Positions 24,101 to 36,425 of a DNA stretch of 64,000 nucleotides are shown here, one piece after another; position 1 is the stretch's first letter; the number at the start of each line of letters is the position of its first letter. The translations under genes and the position numbers were made by a program. The DNA is from Myxococcus sp. RHSTA-1-4 (GTDB lineage Bacteria > Myxococcota > Myxococcia > Myxococcales > Myxococcaceae). A model generated the notes under the pieces. The model was not told the origin of the DNA. It searched no databases and saw only the letters and a program-made list of their open reading frames with translations. The stretch is taken from positions 1-64,000 of the forward strand of contig NZ_JAIQDG010000014.1 of assembly GCF_020037125.1 (NCBI RefSeq). The letters run 5' to 3'.

Positions 24101-25276
24101 ATGCGCCTGGACCGTCGTAATTTCCTTCGTCTCTCCGCGCTGGGTGGCGGCGCGCTGGCGTTGGGCCCGGGGTTCTGGAAGGAGGCCTATGCCGCGCCGG
24201 CCCAGCCGGGGCCGAGCCCGTACGGCGCCATGTCCGGCTCGCCGGACGTCAACGGGGTGCGGCTGCCCGCGGGCTTCACGTCTCGCATCATCGCCCGCTC
24301 GGGGCAGAACGTGGGCGGCACGACGTACAAGTGGCACTCGGCGCCGGACGGCGGGGCGTGCTTCGCGATGGCGGACGGGGGCTGGGTGTACACGTCCAAC
24401 AGCGAGATGTCCTCGGGTGGCGGCGGCGTGAGCGCGGTGCGCTTCGACGGTGGCGGCGCGATTGCCGGCGCCTACCGCATCCTCTCCAACACCTCGCGCA
24501 ACTGCGCGGGCGGGCCCACGCCGTGGGGCACGTGGCTGTCGTGCGAGGAGACCAGCAGCGGCCGGGTGTGGGAGTGCGACCCGACGAAGGCCTCGCAGGG
24601 CGTGGTGCGCGGGGCGATGGGGACCTTCAACCACGAGGCGGTGGCGGTGGACCCCGTGGGTCAGCGGCTGTACCTCACGGAGGACACCACCAGCGGGCGC
24701 TTCTACCGCTTCACGCCGTCCGCGTGGCCCTCGCTGGCGGCGGGCACGCTGGAGGCGGCGAAGGTGAATGGAGACCCGCTGGCCGGCACGGCCACGCTGA
24801 CCTGGGTGGTGTGCTCGGCCTCCAGCCCCGCGTCCTCGCAGTCCTCGGTGGCGTCGAAGACGACGGTGTTCAACGGCGGCGAGGGCTGCTGGTACGACAG
24901 CGGCGTCATCTACTTCACCACCAAGGGTGACAACCGCGTGTGGGCCCACACGCCGGCCACCGGCGCGCTGGAGGTCATCTACGACGACAATCTCTATGCC
25001 GGCTCGCCGCTCACCGGCGTGGACAACGTCACGGTGTCGCGCTCGGGGGACCTCTTCGTCGCCGAGGACGGCGGCAACATGGAAATCTGCATCATCACCC
25101 CGGGCCCCAACCGGGTGGTGGCGCCCTTCATCAAGCTGGAGGGGCACTCCAGCTCCGAAATCTGCGGGCCGGCCTTCAGCCCGGACGGGCGGCGGCTGTA
25201 CTTCAGCTCGCAGCGCGGCACCACCGGCTCGTCGAGCGGGGGCATCACCTTCGAGGTGAGCGGCCCGTTCCGCTGA
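24101..25276 (+). CDS. PhoX-type alkaline phosphatase family protein, Tat-exported
   Basis: 391 residues. The N-terminus RRNFLRLSALGGGALALG is a twin-arginine signal, so the protein should be exported folded. The body is a beta-propeller of the PhoX/DUF839 family. It carries the family signature GGPTPWGTWLSCEE (about 140-155), whose cysteine and acidic residues bind the Fe/Ca cofactors in characterised PhoX, then FNHEAVAVDP, RLYLTEDTTSGRFYRF and FSPDGRRLYFSSQRG. It is shorter than classical PhoX (~600 residues), closer to the short DUF839 group, so phosphatase activity is likely but unproven. GGAGGAG precedes the ATG. Confidence 0.88.
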   Translation: MRLDRRNFLRLSALGGGALALGPGFWKEAYAAPAQPGPSPYGAMSGSPDVNGVRLPAGFTSRIIARSGQNVGGTTYKWHSAPDGGACFAMADGGWVYTSNSEMSSGGGGVSAVRFDGGGAIAGAYRILSNTSRNCAGGPTPWGTWLSCEETSSGRVWECDPTKASQGVVRGAMGTFNHEAVAVDPVGQRLYLTEDTTSGRFYRFTPSAWPSLAAGTLEAAKVNGDPLAGTATLTWVVCSASSPASSQSSVASKTTVFNGGEGCWYDSGVIYFTTKGDNRVWAHTPATGALEVIYDDNLYAGSPLTGVDNVTVSRSGDLFVAEDGGNMEICIITPGPNRVVAPFIKLEGHSSSEICGPAFSPDGRRLYFSSQRGTTGSSSGGITFEVSGPFR

Positions 25277-25412
25277 GCCCCGGCCGGGCGCGCGCGGACG
25301 TCGTCCGGGGAACGCCGCGCGGGGGGCGCCGTGGCTCGCATTGCACGGTGCCTCGCGGCGGGGCGCATGGCCGCTTGACGGTGGCCGGGCGCTCCCGCAG
25401 AACCGGCGGCAT

Positions 25413-26369
25413 ATGGCCGCTTCCGCGCTTCCCCGCTTCACGCCGCGCCGCGCCCTGGGGCGCACCGGCTTCACCGCCACGGCGGTGGGCATCGGCGACA
25501 TCGCCGACCGCTCCACGCCCCGAGAGACGCTCGTCGCCACGCTGCGCCGCGCGCTGGACGCCGGGCTCAACGTCATCGACACCGCGCCCAACTACGAGGA
25601 GGGCCTCAGCGAGGAGGCGGTGGGCGAGGCGCTGCGAGGCCGGCGCGAAGGCGTCTTCCTCATCGACAAGGTGGACGAGCACGACGCGCCGGTGGCGCCG
25701 CAGGTGGAGGGCAGCCTGCGGCGGCTCGGCCAGGACGCGGTGGACCTGTTCGTCTTCCACGCGGTGTCGGAGCTGGCGGCATGGGAGCGGCTGGCCGCGC
25801 CCGGCGGGGGCATGGAGCAGCTCGGCCGGTGCGTGCGCGAGGGCAAGGCGCGCTTCCGCGGCATCTCCAGCCACCACCCGGACGTGCTGCGCGCGGCGCT
25901 GCGCTCCGGGCTGTGTGACGTGGTGATGTTCCCCCTGGGGCCCTTCGTGGACGCGCGCTACGTGCTGGACGTGCTCCCGCTGGCGCGCTCGCTGGGCGTG
26001 GGCGTGGTGTCCTTCAAGACGTTCGGCGCGGGCAAGCTGCTGGGAGACACGGAGGGCTACGGCCGGCCGCTGGAGGCCCGGCCGCGGGGCAAGGTGGGCT
26101 CCGGTGGACGGGAGGACCGGGGCGCTCCGTCGCTGCCGCACCTGAGCGTGGAGGCGTGCGTGCGCTACACGCTCACCCTGGACCCGGACGTCATGCTGAT
26201 GGGCATGAGCCACCCCAACGAGCAGGACGCGGCGCTGCGCGCGGCCGCCGCCTTCCAGCTCCTGTCCACGGAGGAGATGGCGCGGGTGCGCGAGCGGGCA
26301 CGGGAGGCCATCCAGGGCAAGGGCGCCGTCTGGTGGGACCCGCCCGCCGCCGCCACCGGCGCGGGCTGA
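25413..26369 (+). CDS. Aldo/keto reductase family oxidoreductase
   Basis: 318 residues, cytoplasmic. AKR motifs: ALGRTGFTATAVGIG at the first strand, LRRALDAGLNVIDTAPNYEE with the catalytic-type Asp and Tyr, VFLIDKV with the lysine position, VDLFVFHAV (His), and a C-terminal EACVRYTLTLDPDVMLMGMS for the cofactor phosphate. In this group of myxobacterial AKRs the usual S-E-x-x-x-G is replaced by LSEEAVGEAL. NAD(P)H-dependent reduction of a carbonyl compound is expected; the substrate is unknown. It stands alone between PhoX and the GAF kinase. Confidence 0.9.
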   Translation: MAASALPRFTPRRALGRTGFTATAVGIGDIADRSTPRETLVATLRRALDAGLNVIDTAPNYEEGLSEEAVGEALRGRREGVFLIDKVDEHDAPVAPQVEGSLRRLGQDAVDLFVFHAVSELAAWERLAAPGGGMEQLGRCVREGKARFRGISSHHPDVLRAALRSGLCDVVMFPLGPFVDARYVLDVLPLARSLGVGVVSFKTFGAGKLLGDTEGYGRPLEARPRGKVGSGGREDRGAPSLPHLSVEACVRYTLTLDPDVMLMGMSHPNEQDAALRAAAAFQLLSTEEMARVRERAREAIQGKGAVWWDPPAAATGAG

Positions 26370-26543
26370 GCCGCCGGGGTGGGCCGGGATGCGGGGCGCA
26401 TGCTCCGTACCGGCCCGGGAGGGCACCGCGCCGCCTTTCACGGACGGAAGGAGGAGGCGCCGGTTCGCCAGCGGACAGTCGGCTCGTACCCGGGGGCACG
26501 CGCCGTTGTCCGAGTCGCGAAGGCGTCATTATCTGGGGGGCCC

Positions 26544-29036
26544 ATGTCGAGCCGCCCTCCGTCCTCCTCGCGGCCCGTGCTCGAGGCCGCTCCCCCGTCT
26601 TCCGCCTCCGGCGACGGTGGGGGTGTGTCCGCTCCGGAAGGGCCGGGAGGCTCCGGCGCCGGGCCCGTGAAGGTCCTCCGCGCCCGCGGCAATGGCGACG
26701 CGGAGGAGCGCATCGCGTTCCTCGCCAGCGCGGGGGAGTTGCTATCCGCGTCACTGGACTGGCGGACGGTGCTCCAGCAGCTGGCGGAGCTGACGGTGCC
26801 GGTGCTGGCGGACTGGTGCGCGGTGGACTTCCTCACCGACGACGGGCAGGTGGAGCGCGTGGCCGCGGCGCACCGCGAGTCCGGGAAGGTGGCGCTCATC
26901 CACGAGCTGGCGCACCTCCAGCCGCCGGACCTGGAGCCGCCGGAGCGCTGCTCCGAGGTATTGCGCACCGGTGAGCCGGTGCTCCTTCCGGAGGTGGCGG
27001 ACTCGGTGCTGCCGGGCCTCGTGCGTACCGGCGAGCAGCTCGAGGTGGCCCGGCGGCTGGGCGTCAGCTCGGGCATCATCGTGCCCCTGCGGGGGCTCGG
27101 CCGGGCGCTGGGGGCCGTCTCGCTGGTGCGGAGCGACGCGGGCGCGCGCTTCAGCGAGGCGGACCTGGAGATGGCGCTGGAGCTGGCCCGCCGCGCCAGC
27201 CTGTCGGTGGACAACGCGCTGCTGTACGCGGAGGCCCGCGAGGCGCAGGTACGCACCGAGCGGCTGCAGGCCGTCACCGCGGCGCTGTCCCGCGCCGTCA
27301 CCGCGGAGGAGGTGGCGGAGGTGGTGATGCGCGAGGGGCTGCGCCTCACCGGCGCGGTGCGCGGCGCCGTCCTCGAGCTGGGCCGGGAGGACGGCATCGA
27401 GGTGCGGGGCTCCTTCGGCTACTCGCCGGCCCTGCTCGACTCCCTACGGAGCGTGAAGGTGGGCGAGGCCCCCCTGCTGCGCCAGGCGCTGGAGCGGCGC
27501 GAATCGCTCTGGTTCTCCCACCAGGTGCCGGAGGCGTACGCGTCCGGCCTGTCGCGGGACGTCGCGGAGGCCCTGGGCGAGGGCGCGCGGGCCGTGCTCC
27601 CCCTGCTGGTGGAGAAGGGCAGCCGGGGGTTCCTGCTGCTCACCTGGGACACACCGCGCGCCTTCCCCTCGGTGGAGCGCGACTTCCTGAAGGCGCTGGC
27701 GTACCAGTGCGCGCAGGCGTTGGAGCGCGCGGCGCTGTACGAGGCGCTGCGCGAGCGGGGGGAGCGGCTCCACCATGCGCTGGAGATGGGGAAGGAGGCC
27801 GAGGAGCGGCTGTTCTTCCTGCTGGACGCGAGCCGCGCGCTGGCCGAGCACCTGGACGACGTGGAGTGGACGCTGGAGCACGTGGCGCGCGTGGCGGCGC
27901 ACAGCGTGGCCACCTGCTGCCTGGTGGAGTTGGTGGGCCCGGACGGTGCCCTGCGCTGCGTGGCCGCCTCCCACCGGGACGCGGCGCGCGACGCGTTCGT
28001 GCTCTCCACGCTGTCGCCCTCGATGAGCGAGGGGACGCTGCACCCGGCGCGCGAGTGCTTCCAGACGGGCGAGACTCGCTACCTGCCGGAGGTGGGCGCG
28101 GACCTGCGCGAGCGCATGTGGCAGGGGCCGGAGCACCGGGCGCTGCTGGAGGCGCTGGACCCGCACTCGCTGCTCGCGGTGCCGGTGCGCACGCGCGGGC
28201 GCACGCTGGGCGTCATCACCCTGGGCACCGCACCGCCGCAGCGGCGGCTGGGCACCTCCGACGTCACCATGGCGGAGGAGTTGGCGAGGCGGGTGGCGGT
28301 GGCGCTGGAGAACGCGTCGCTGTACCGGGACGCGCAGGCGGCGGTGCGGCTGCGCGACGAGTTCCTCTCCGTGGCCAGCCACGAGTTGAAGACGCCGCTC
28401 ACCAGCTTGAAGCTGCAGCACGGCCTCATCGACCGCGCGCTCGGCGAGGCGCGGGACAAGGTGGGGCCGCGGTTGTCCACCGCCATGCGGCAGGTGCACC
28501 GGCTCACCGCGCTGGTGGACAGCCTGCTGGACGTCAGCCGCATCTCCCTGGGACGGCTGGCGCTGGAGCCCACCGAGGTGGACCTGGGACAGGCGGTGCG
28601 CGACGCGGTGGACCGGATGGAGGAGGTGTTCATCCAGGCCGGGTGCTCGGTGCGGGTGGACGTGCCGGGGCCACTACCAGGCCGGTGGGATTTGCTGCGG
28701 CTGGACCAGGTGCTGGTGAATCTGCTGACCAACGCGGCGAAGTACGGCGCGGGCCGGCCCGTGCGGGTGGAGGCCACGCCCGAGGGAGAGGACGCGGTGC
28801 GGCTGTCGGTGAGCGACGAGGGCATCGGCATCGCCGCCGCGGACCTGCCGCGCCTGTTCGGCCGGTTCGAGCGCGCCGTGTCGGACCGGCACTACGGCGG
28901 GCTGGGCCTGGGGCTCTACATCAGCCGGCAGATTGTCGACGCCATGGGCGGACGCATCGAGGTGGAGAGCCGCGAGGGCGTGGGCTCCGTCTTCACCGTG
29001 CGGCTGCCGCGCGGGACTCCTCGTGGAGGAGGGTGA
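26544..29036 (+). CDS. Multi-GAF sensor histidine kinase
   Basis: 830 residues, soluble, with a low-complexity Ser/Pro N-terminus. There are three GAF-type domains: about 65-235 (LADWCAVDFLTDDGQVERVA), about 245-400 (RGAVLELGREDGIEVRGSFG) and about 425-590 (ATCCLVELVGPDGALRCVAA). HisKA follows with the phosphoacceptor in SVASHELKTPLTSL (near 615), then HATPase with LTNAAKYGAGRP, SDEGIGI and GGLGLGLYISRQ. There is no receiver. The signal is presumably a small molecule or redox change bound by GAF. The start has GGGGGGC upstream. It is an orphan kinase, convergent with the DUF779/aldehyde dehydrogenase operon. Confidence 0.93.
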   Translation: MSSRPPSSSRPVLEAAPPSSASGDGGGVSAPEGPGGSGAGPVKVLRARGNGDAEERIAFLASAGELLSASLDWRTVLQQLAELTVPVLADWCAVDFLTDDGQVERVAAAHRESGKVALIHELAHLQPPDLEPPERCSEVLRTGEPVLLPEVADSVLPGLVRTGEQLEVARRLGVSSGIIVPLRGLGRALGAVSLVRSDAGARFSEADLEMALELARRASLSVDNALLYAEAREAQVRTERLQAVTAALSRAVTAEEVAEVVMREGLRLTGAVRGAVLELGREDGIEVRGSFGYSPALLDSLRSVKVGEAPLLRQALERRESLWFSHQVPEAYASGLSRDVAEALGEGARAVLPLLVEKGSRGFLLLTWDTPRAFPSVERDFLKALAYQCAQALERAALYEALRERGERLHHALEMGKEAEERLFFLLDASRALAEHLDDVEWTLEHVARVAAHSVATCCLVELVGPDGALRCVAASHRDAARDAFVLSTLSPSMSEGTLHPARECFQTGETRYLPEVGADLRERMWQGPEHRALLEALDPHSLLAVPVRTRGRTLGVITLGTAPPQRRLGTSDVTMAEELARRVAVALENASLYRDAQAAVRLRDEFLSVASHELKTPLTSLKLQHGLIDRALGEARDKVGPRLSTAMRQVHRLTALVDSLLDVSRISLGRLALEPTEVDLGQAVRDAVDRMEEVFIQAGCSVRVDVPGPLPGRWDLLRLDQVLVNLLTNAAKYGAGRPVRVEATPEGEDAVRLSVSDEGIGIAAADLPRLFGRFERAVSDRHYGGLGLGLYISRQIVDAMGGRIEVESREGVGSVFTVRLPRGTPRGGG

Positions 29037-29067
29037 GCCCTTGGACCTCGAAGTCTACCCCACCCGC

Positions 29068-29100
29068 GCCCGCCAGACCCACGGAGTGAGCCTGGCGGGC
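29068..29100. terminator. Hairpin between convergent genes
   Basis: Nine-base arms GCCCGCCAG and CTGGCGGGC are separated by 15 bases. They lie between the 3' ends of the histidine kinase (29036) and the DUF779 gene (29108). No T-tract follows on either strand, so it would act as a GC-rich or Rho-aided bidirectional terminator. Confidence 0.5.
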
Positions 29101-29107
29101 TGGAGCG

Positions 29108-29505
29108 TCAGCGAGGCTCGGGCTGGGGCCCGCGAGGGGGCGGGCCCTGCTGCTGGAGCGCGTGGTACTCCGCGTCGTCGAAGACGCGGGAGCGGATGAG
29201 GAAGCGCACGCCCTCGGGGGCTTCCACGGAGAAGCCGCTGCCGCGTCCCGGCACCACGTCCACCGTCAGGTGCGTGTGCTGCCAGTACTCGAACTGCGGC
29301 CCGGAGATGTAGAAGGGCGTGTCGACGATGGTGCCGAGGTACACGTCCTGCTGCCCCACGCGGAACTCACCGCGTGGGAAGCACATGGGCGCGCTGCCGT
29401 CGCAGCAGCCTCCCGACTGGTGGAACAGCAGCGGGCCGTGCACCTCCCGCAGCCTGCGCAGGAGGGCCTCCGCCGCCGCTGTCACCGCGACGCGCTCCAC
29501 GGTCA

Positions 29506-29506
<1 letters not shown>
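29108..29506 (-). CDS. DUF779 family protein
   Basis: 132 residues. DUF779 signature: GPLLFHQSGGCCDGSAPMCF with the vicinal cysteines, DVYLGTIVDTPFYISG, and YWQHTHLTVDVVPGRGSGFS followed by PEGVRFLIRSR. The cysteine/histidine set suggests metal or heme-type binding. The family is regularly found beside ExaC-type aldehyde dehydrogenases. Here its start shares one base with the dehydrogenase stop (TGATG), so they are translationally coupled. A helper role in alcohol/aldehyde oxidation is inferred. Confidence 0.9.
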
Positions 29507-31032
<1,526 letters not shown>

Positions 31033-31265
31033 GCGCGACCTCCCGCATCGGTGGCGTGGGTGAGGGCTGGGAGGATAGGTGGGTGCGCCAGTGGAACGTC
31101 ACCGGCCCTGGAGGGCCGGTTCTCGTTCGGAAGTCACCAGTCGCGGCGCGTCACGGCGGAGAGGCACGTCCACGCTCAGTGAGGTGAGCCCGCCACCCTC
31201 CGTCCGCGCCTGTTGCTCCACCCCAAAGTCACCGCTCCAGGCTCACGATTGCGGAGCACCTCGCC

Positions 31266-32081
31266 GTGAGCTGGGGAACAATGCCGCCCCCCATGGTGAC
31301 TCCAGTGACGACGCCCGGGCCCTCGCGGGTGCCGCCCACGTCGAAGGTGCTCTCGGTCTCCGCGCTGCGAAAGGCATACGGCAACACGGTCGCCGTCGAC
31401 GGCGTCTCTTTCGACGTGGGCCGGGGCGAGATTGTCGGGCTGCTCGGGCCCAACGGCGCGGGGAAGACCACGACCATCAACATGCTGCTCGGCGTGCTGG
31501 AGCCGACCTCCGGCGCCATCCGCATCGAGGACGTGGACCTCGCCCGGCAGCGCTCGGCGGCGCTCGAACGCACCAACTTCGCCGCCGTCTACTCGCCCCT
31601 GCCGGGAAACCTCACCGTGTACCAGAACCTGCGCGTCTTCGGCCTCATCTACGGCGTGAAGTCCCTGTCCGCGCGCATCGCCGAGCTGCTGGAGGAGTTC
31701 GACCTGGTGCGCTTCCGCGACACGCGCTGCGGCGTGCTCTCCTCGGGCGAGCAGACGCGCGTGGCCCTGGCCAAGGCCATGCTCAACCGCCCGCACCTGC
31801 TGCTCCTCGACGAGCCCACCGCTTCGCTGGACCCCGCCACCGCGCGCGACATCCGCGCCCGCATCCGCGGCTTCGCCGCGCACGGCACCGGCGGTGTCCT
31901 GTGGACGTCCCACAACATGTACGAGGTGGAGGAGGTCTGCCACCGCGTGCTCTTCCTGTCGCACGGCAAGGTCCTCCTGGAGGGAGACCCGCGCACGCTG
32001 CCGGGCGAGCACGGCAAGGCGTCCCTCGAGGAGCTCTTCATCGCCGTGGCGCGCGAGCCGCTTTCGCTGGAGAGGGTCTGA
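31266..32081 (+). CDS. ABC exporter ATP-binding subunit (ABC-2 type)
   Basis: 271 residues from GTG; ATGs at 31281 and 31293 are alternative starts. ABC features: Walker A GPNGAGKTTT, a Q-loop region with YSPLPGNLTVYQNL in place of the usual Gln, an ABC signature of the form LSSGEQTRVAL, Walker B LLLLDEPTASLD, and the H-loop SHN. The D-R-x-R of classical multidrug types is absent. This is the CcmA/DrrA-like ATPase that powers an ABC-2 permease, encoded three bases downstream. The substrate may be a drug, polysaccharide or lipid and cannot be told. Confidence 0.93.
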   Translation: MSWGTMPPPMVTPVTTPGPSRVPPTSKVLSVSALRKAYGNTVAVDGVSFDVGRGEIVGLLGPNGAGKTTTINMLLGVLEPTSGAIRIEDVDLARQRSAALERTNFAAVYSPLPGNLTVYQNLRVFGLIYGVKSLSARIAELLEEFDLVRFRDTRCGVLSSGEQTRVALAKAMLNRPHLLLLDEPTASLDPATARDIRARIRGFAAHGTGGVLWTSHNMYEVEEVCHRVLFLSHGKVLLEGDPRTLPGEHGKASLEELFIAVAREPLSLERV

Positions 32082-32084
32082 GCC

Positions 32085-32888
32085 ATGCGCCCACGCCGCG
32101 CCGCCGCCGTCGCGCTCCGCCACTTCTACCTGTTGAAGGGGAGCGTCGCGCGCTTCCTGCCGCTCTTCGCGTGGGTGGCCATCGACATGGTGCTGTGGGG
32201 CTTCATGAGCCGCTACCTCAACACCGTCGCCACGCCCGGACTCGACTTCGTCCACAGGCTGCTGGGGGCCGTGCTCCTCTGGGACTTCTTCACGCGCGTC
32301 ATGCAGGGCGTGACGATGGTGTTCTTCGAGGACGTGTGGTCCCGCAACTTCCTCAACGTCTTCGCCACGCCGCTGTCCATCTCCGAGTACGTCTGCGGGC
32401 TCGTGCTCTCCACCATCGCCACCAGCGCGGTGGGGCTCGCGGTGATGCTGGTGCTGGCGACCGCCGTCTTCGGCCTGTCCTTCGCCGCCTATGGGGCGAT
32501 GTTCGTGCCCTTCCTGGCGGTGCTCTTCCTGTTCGGTGTGGCCATCGGCATCTTCGGCTGCGCGCTGGTGCTGCGGCTCGGGCCGGCCTCGGAGTGGTTC
32601 GTCTGGCCCATCCCCGCGCTCATCTCCCCCTTCGCCGGCGTCTTCTACCCGCTGTCCACGCTGCCCGAGTGGATGCGGCACGTGGCCCGGCTCCTGCCGC
32701 CTTCGTACGTGTTCGAGGGGATGCGCGCGCTCGTCTCCGGCGGCGCCTTCTCCGGGAGTGCGCTGCTGTGGGGTGGAGGGCTCGCCGTGGTGCAGGTACT
32801 GCTCGCGAGTGCGTTCTTCTCGCGCGTCCACCGACATGCCGTACGCACGGGCCTCATTGCCCGCTACAGCGCCGAAAGTGTGAGCTAA
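32085..32888 (+). CDS. ABC-2 type permease subunit
   Basis: 267 residues, about six membrane helices. They include FLPLFAWVAIDMVLWGF, GLVLSTIATSAVGLAVMLVL, FVPFLAVLFLFGVAIGIFGC and WFVWPIPALISPFAGVFYPL, followed by the conserved periplasmic LPEWMRHVARLLPPSYVFEG of ABC-2 transporters. It directly follows the ATPase gene, so the two form one exporter. Alternating loops are Arg-rich inside. Confidence 0.92.
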   Translation: MRPRRAAAVALRHFYLLKGSVARFLPLFAWVAIDMVLWGFMSRYLNTVATPGLDFVHRLLGAVLLWDFFTRVMQGVTMVFFEDVWSRNFLNVFATPLSISEYVCGLVLSTIATSAVGLAVMLVLATAVFGLSFAAYGAMFVPFLAVLFLFGVAIGIFGCALVLRLGPASEWFVWPIPALISPFAGVFYPLSTLPEWMRHVARLLPPSYVFEGMRALVSGGAFSGSALLWGGGLAVVQVLLASAFFSRVHRHAVRTGLIARYSAESVS

Positions 32889-33135
32889 GGGTTCATTTTT
32901 CCAGCGAATCCTTGCGAGCCGGGCGCGTGGCCGCTGGTGGGTCAAGAAGGTCTATACTGGGTCACGATTCACCGGCGGGGGGCAGGCACCTGGATTGGCC
33001 GCGATGCGGCTCCGGACGCGACGCTCACACCGCTGCCCCGCGGGGCATCCGGGAGTGAAGTCTCGGATGGCGCGGATGGCGGCAGGGGGCCCCGGGCGCC
33101 GGGTAACACCCTGACACCTGTAACAGGAGAACAGT

Positions 33136-33681
33136 ATGCGACCTCTCAAGCTCATTTCCTCTTCCGCCGCGATGGTGGCCCTCTGCACGCTGCTCGCGGG
33201 GGGATGCGGTGGCTCGCCCCAGACTGGCGACGAGCAGGCCCCGACCGACCCGCAGAGCGGCGGGCTGAACAGCGCGCCCGGCTCCGCCGAAGGCGAGGAG
33301 GGCAACGGCAACGGCGGTGGAATCGCGAGGGACCCGAGCAAGGTCACCATCTGCCACATCCCCCCCGGTAACCCGGCCAACGCGCACAGCATCACCGTGG
33401 GCCTGCCCGCGGTGAAGGCGCACCTGAAGCACGGTGACACCCTGGGCGCCTGTGGCAGCGACGGCGGCACCGGCGAGGTGGACGCGGGCACCGGCGAGGT
33501 GGACGCGGGCACCGGCGAGACGGACGCGGGTACCGGTGGGACGGACGCGGGCACCGGCGAGGTGGATGCGGGCACGGGCTCCGAGTGCGCGCCGGTGGGC
33601 AGCACCTGCGGCGGCGGCGTGGTCTGCTGCGACGGGCTGACCTGCTCGTCCGAGGGCTACTGCGAGCCCATCATCGGCTGA
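33136..33681 (+). CDS. Lipoprotein with heptapeptide repeats and Cys-rich C-terminus
   Basis: 181 residues. AGGAGAAC precedes the ATG; the lipobox is LLAGGC. After an acidic, Gly-rich linker comes VTICHIPPGNPANAHSITVG...HLKHGDTLGAC. This CHIPPGNP module occurs in secreted proteins of many bacteria and is paired by two cysteines. Five heptapeptide repeats follow (G-T-G-E-V-D-A type). The end is a compact Cys-rich knot (six cysteines in about 25 residues: ECAPVGSTCGGGVVCCDGLT, CSSEGYC). Such tails are common in myxobacterial surface lipoproteins. It is presumably outer-membrane exposed; function is unknown. Confidence 0.85.
   Translation: MRPLKLISSSAAMVALCTLLAGGCGGSPQTGDEQAPTDPQSGGLNSAPGSAEGEEGNGNGGGIARDPSKVTICHIPPGNPANAHSITVGLPAVKAHLKHGDTLGACGSDGGTGEVDAGTGEVDAGTGETDAGTGGTDAGTGEVDAGTGSECAPVGSTCGGGVVCCDGLTCSSEGYCEPIIG
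33466..33570 (+). repeat. Five 21-bp tandem repeats in the lipoprotein gene
   Basis: Consecutive 21-base units encode G-T-G-E-V-D-A, the same again, G-T-G-E-T-D-A, G-T-G-G-T-D-A and G-T-G-E-V-D-A. The unit length is a multiple of three, so gain or loss of units keeps the frame. Small substitutions between units show they are not brand new. Confidence 0.85.
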
Positions 33682-33694
33682 TGCCCCACCGGGC

Positions 33695-33724
33695 ACCTCC
33701 CTGTCAGGTAGTGGACAGGGAGGT
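33695..33724. terminator. Hairpin downstream of the lipoprotein gene
   Basis: Perfect 11-base arms ACCTCCCTGTC and GACAGGGAGGT enclose an 8-base loop, 13 bases after the lipoprotein stop. No T-run follows, but stem strength makes termination likely. Confidence 0.6.
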
Positions 33725-33728
33725 CCCA

Positions 33729-33757
33729 GCGCCCGCGTTCCCGGTGAACGCGGGCGC
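33729..33757. terminator. Second tandem hairpin downstream of the lipoprotein gene
   Basis: Perfect 12-base arms GCGCCCGCGTTC and GAACGCGGGCGC with a 5-base loop start four bases after the first hairpin. Two strong stems in a row suggest a double terminator or an RNA 3'-end stabiliser. Confidence 0.55.
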
Positions 33758-34238
33758 GTTGGTCACGGACGCCTGTTCCGGGCGCCCGCTCGGGTCCATC
33801 CCGTGGCGCGCTGTAGCGCCGCGCGTGGGTGGGCCTTTTTTCCGTGAAAGCCGCGTGAAGCCAGAGGCTTCCGCATCGCCAGGCCGGGGCTCCGCGTGAT
33901 GCCAGGCCCGCGCCGCGCACCCCTTGCGCCCGCGTGGAGGCAGCGCGCGACAGGACCCGGCTTCCAGCTCTTTCCCAGGTGCCGGGGCTCCACGGGGCCA
34001 ATCGCACCGTGTTCCGCCCAACAAACCGCTTCCAGCGCGTTATCTGGGAGGTGGGAAGGAAGTCGTGCTGGAGGGAGGCTGGCGGTAATGTTTTCAACCG
34101 GCTGGCTGAAGTTTCTGCCGTCGGAAAGGGGGGCGTCATGGGACCTACAGGGAGGAGTTGCTCCCGTCACTGTCCGAAATCCGAAGCAGATCAACGCCTT
34201 GCCGTGAAGCCCCGGCGCGAGCGGATTTGAATCCCTCG
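33758..34238. other. Non-coding stretch
   Basis: No frame here has protein-like composition. The stretch from about 34020 to 34230 is visibly less GC-rich than the surroundings (runs such as TAATGTTTTCAACC). No repeat, RNA gene or conserved site was recognised apart from the sigma-54 promoter that follows. Confidence 0.5.
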
Positions 34239-34254
34239 TGGCACGTGCCTCGCA
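34239..34254 (+). promoter_or_regulatory. Sigma-54 promoter (-24/-12)
   Basis: TGGCACGTGCCTCGCA matches the RpoN consensus TGGCACG-N4-TTGCA at every fixed position except one (TC for TT). The GG and GC dinucleotides have the required spacing. Transcription would start near 34266, about 150 bases before the kinase ATG at 34420. The low-GC upstream region could hold enhancer-binding sites. This also argues against longer kinase starts such as the TTG at 34255. Confidence 0.65.
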
Positions 34255-34419
34255 TTGGTACCCAATCGCCCCGCTGTTCCCCGCTCCTTCCAACATCCCC
34301 GGTCCGTGTTCTCCCACCCCGCCATCGCCGCCTGTTCCTGTGTGCCCGCCCACACCGACCTGAGCGAGTGCCCCACGTGGGTACGCGCGCATCGGGACAC
34401 GCCGGTGGACGGGGGCACG

Positions 34420-36240
<1,821 letters not shown>

Positions 36241-36248
36241 GCGCGGGG

Positions 36249-36329
36249 GACGCGCCTGTTCCGGCCGATGCGGGTGACGCGCCTGCTCCGGCCGATGCGG
36301 GTGACGCGCCTGCTCCGGCCGATGGGGGC
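36249..36329 (+). repeat. Three 27-bp direct repeats between two genes
   Basis: Three head-to-tail 27-base units (36249-36275, 36276-36302, 36303-36329) differ at only a few bases, plus a diverged fourth start. They begin nine bases after the kinase stop. In the frame of the downstream ABC1 kinase they read G-D-A-P-A-P-A-D-A. No in-frame ATG or GTG lies between the repeats and the preceding gene, so they are probably untranslated or the relic of a longer C-terminal tail. Confidence 0.8.
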
Positions 36330-36425
36330 GATGAGCCTGGCTCCTGGTGGCCCAGCCGGGCACACGGGGTGGGGCGTCGCGCCTTGCGTCCGGAGAGCGG
36401 CTCCCCGTTAATCCACCTCTTCTCC

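Noticed and set aside
25277..25412. A gene between PhoX and the aldo/keto reductase
   Set aside because: The 136-base gap is Arg/Gly/Ala-coding in all frames and has no ribosome site; it is probably promoter and leader sequence.
33466..33570. Tandem repeats as a possible CRISPR array
   Set aside because: Units are 21 bp head to tail with no spacers and are translated in frame inside a lipoprotein gene.
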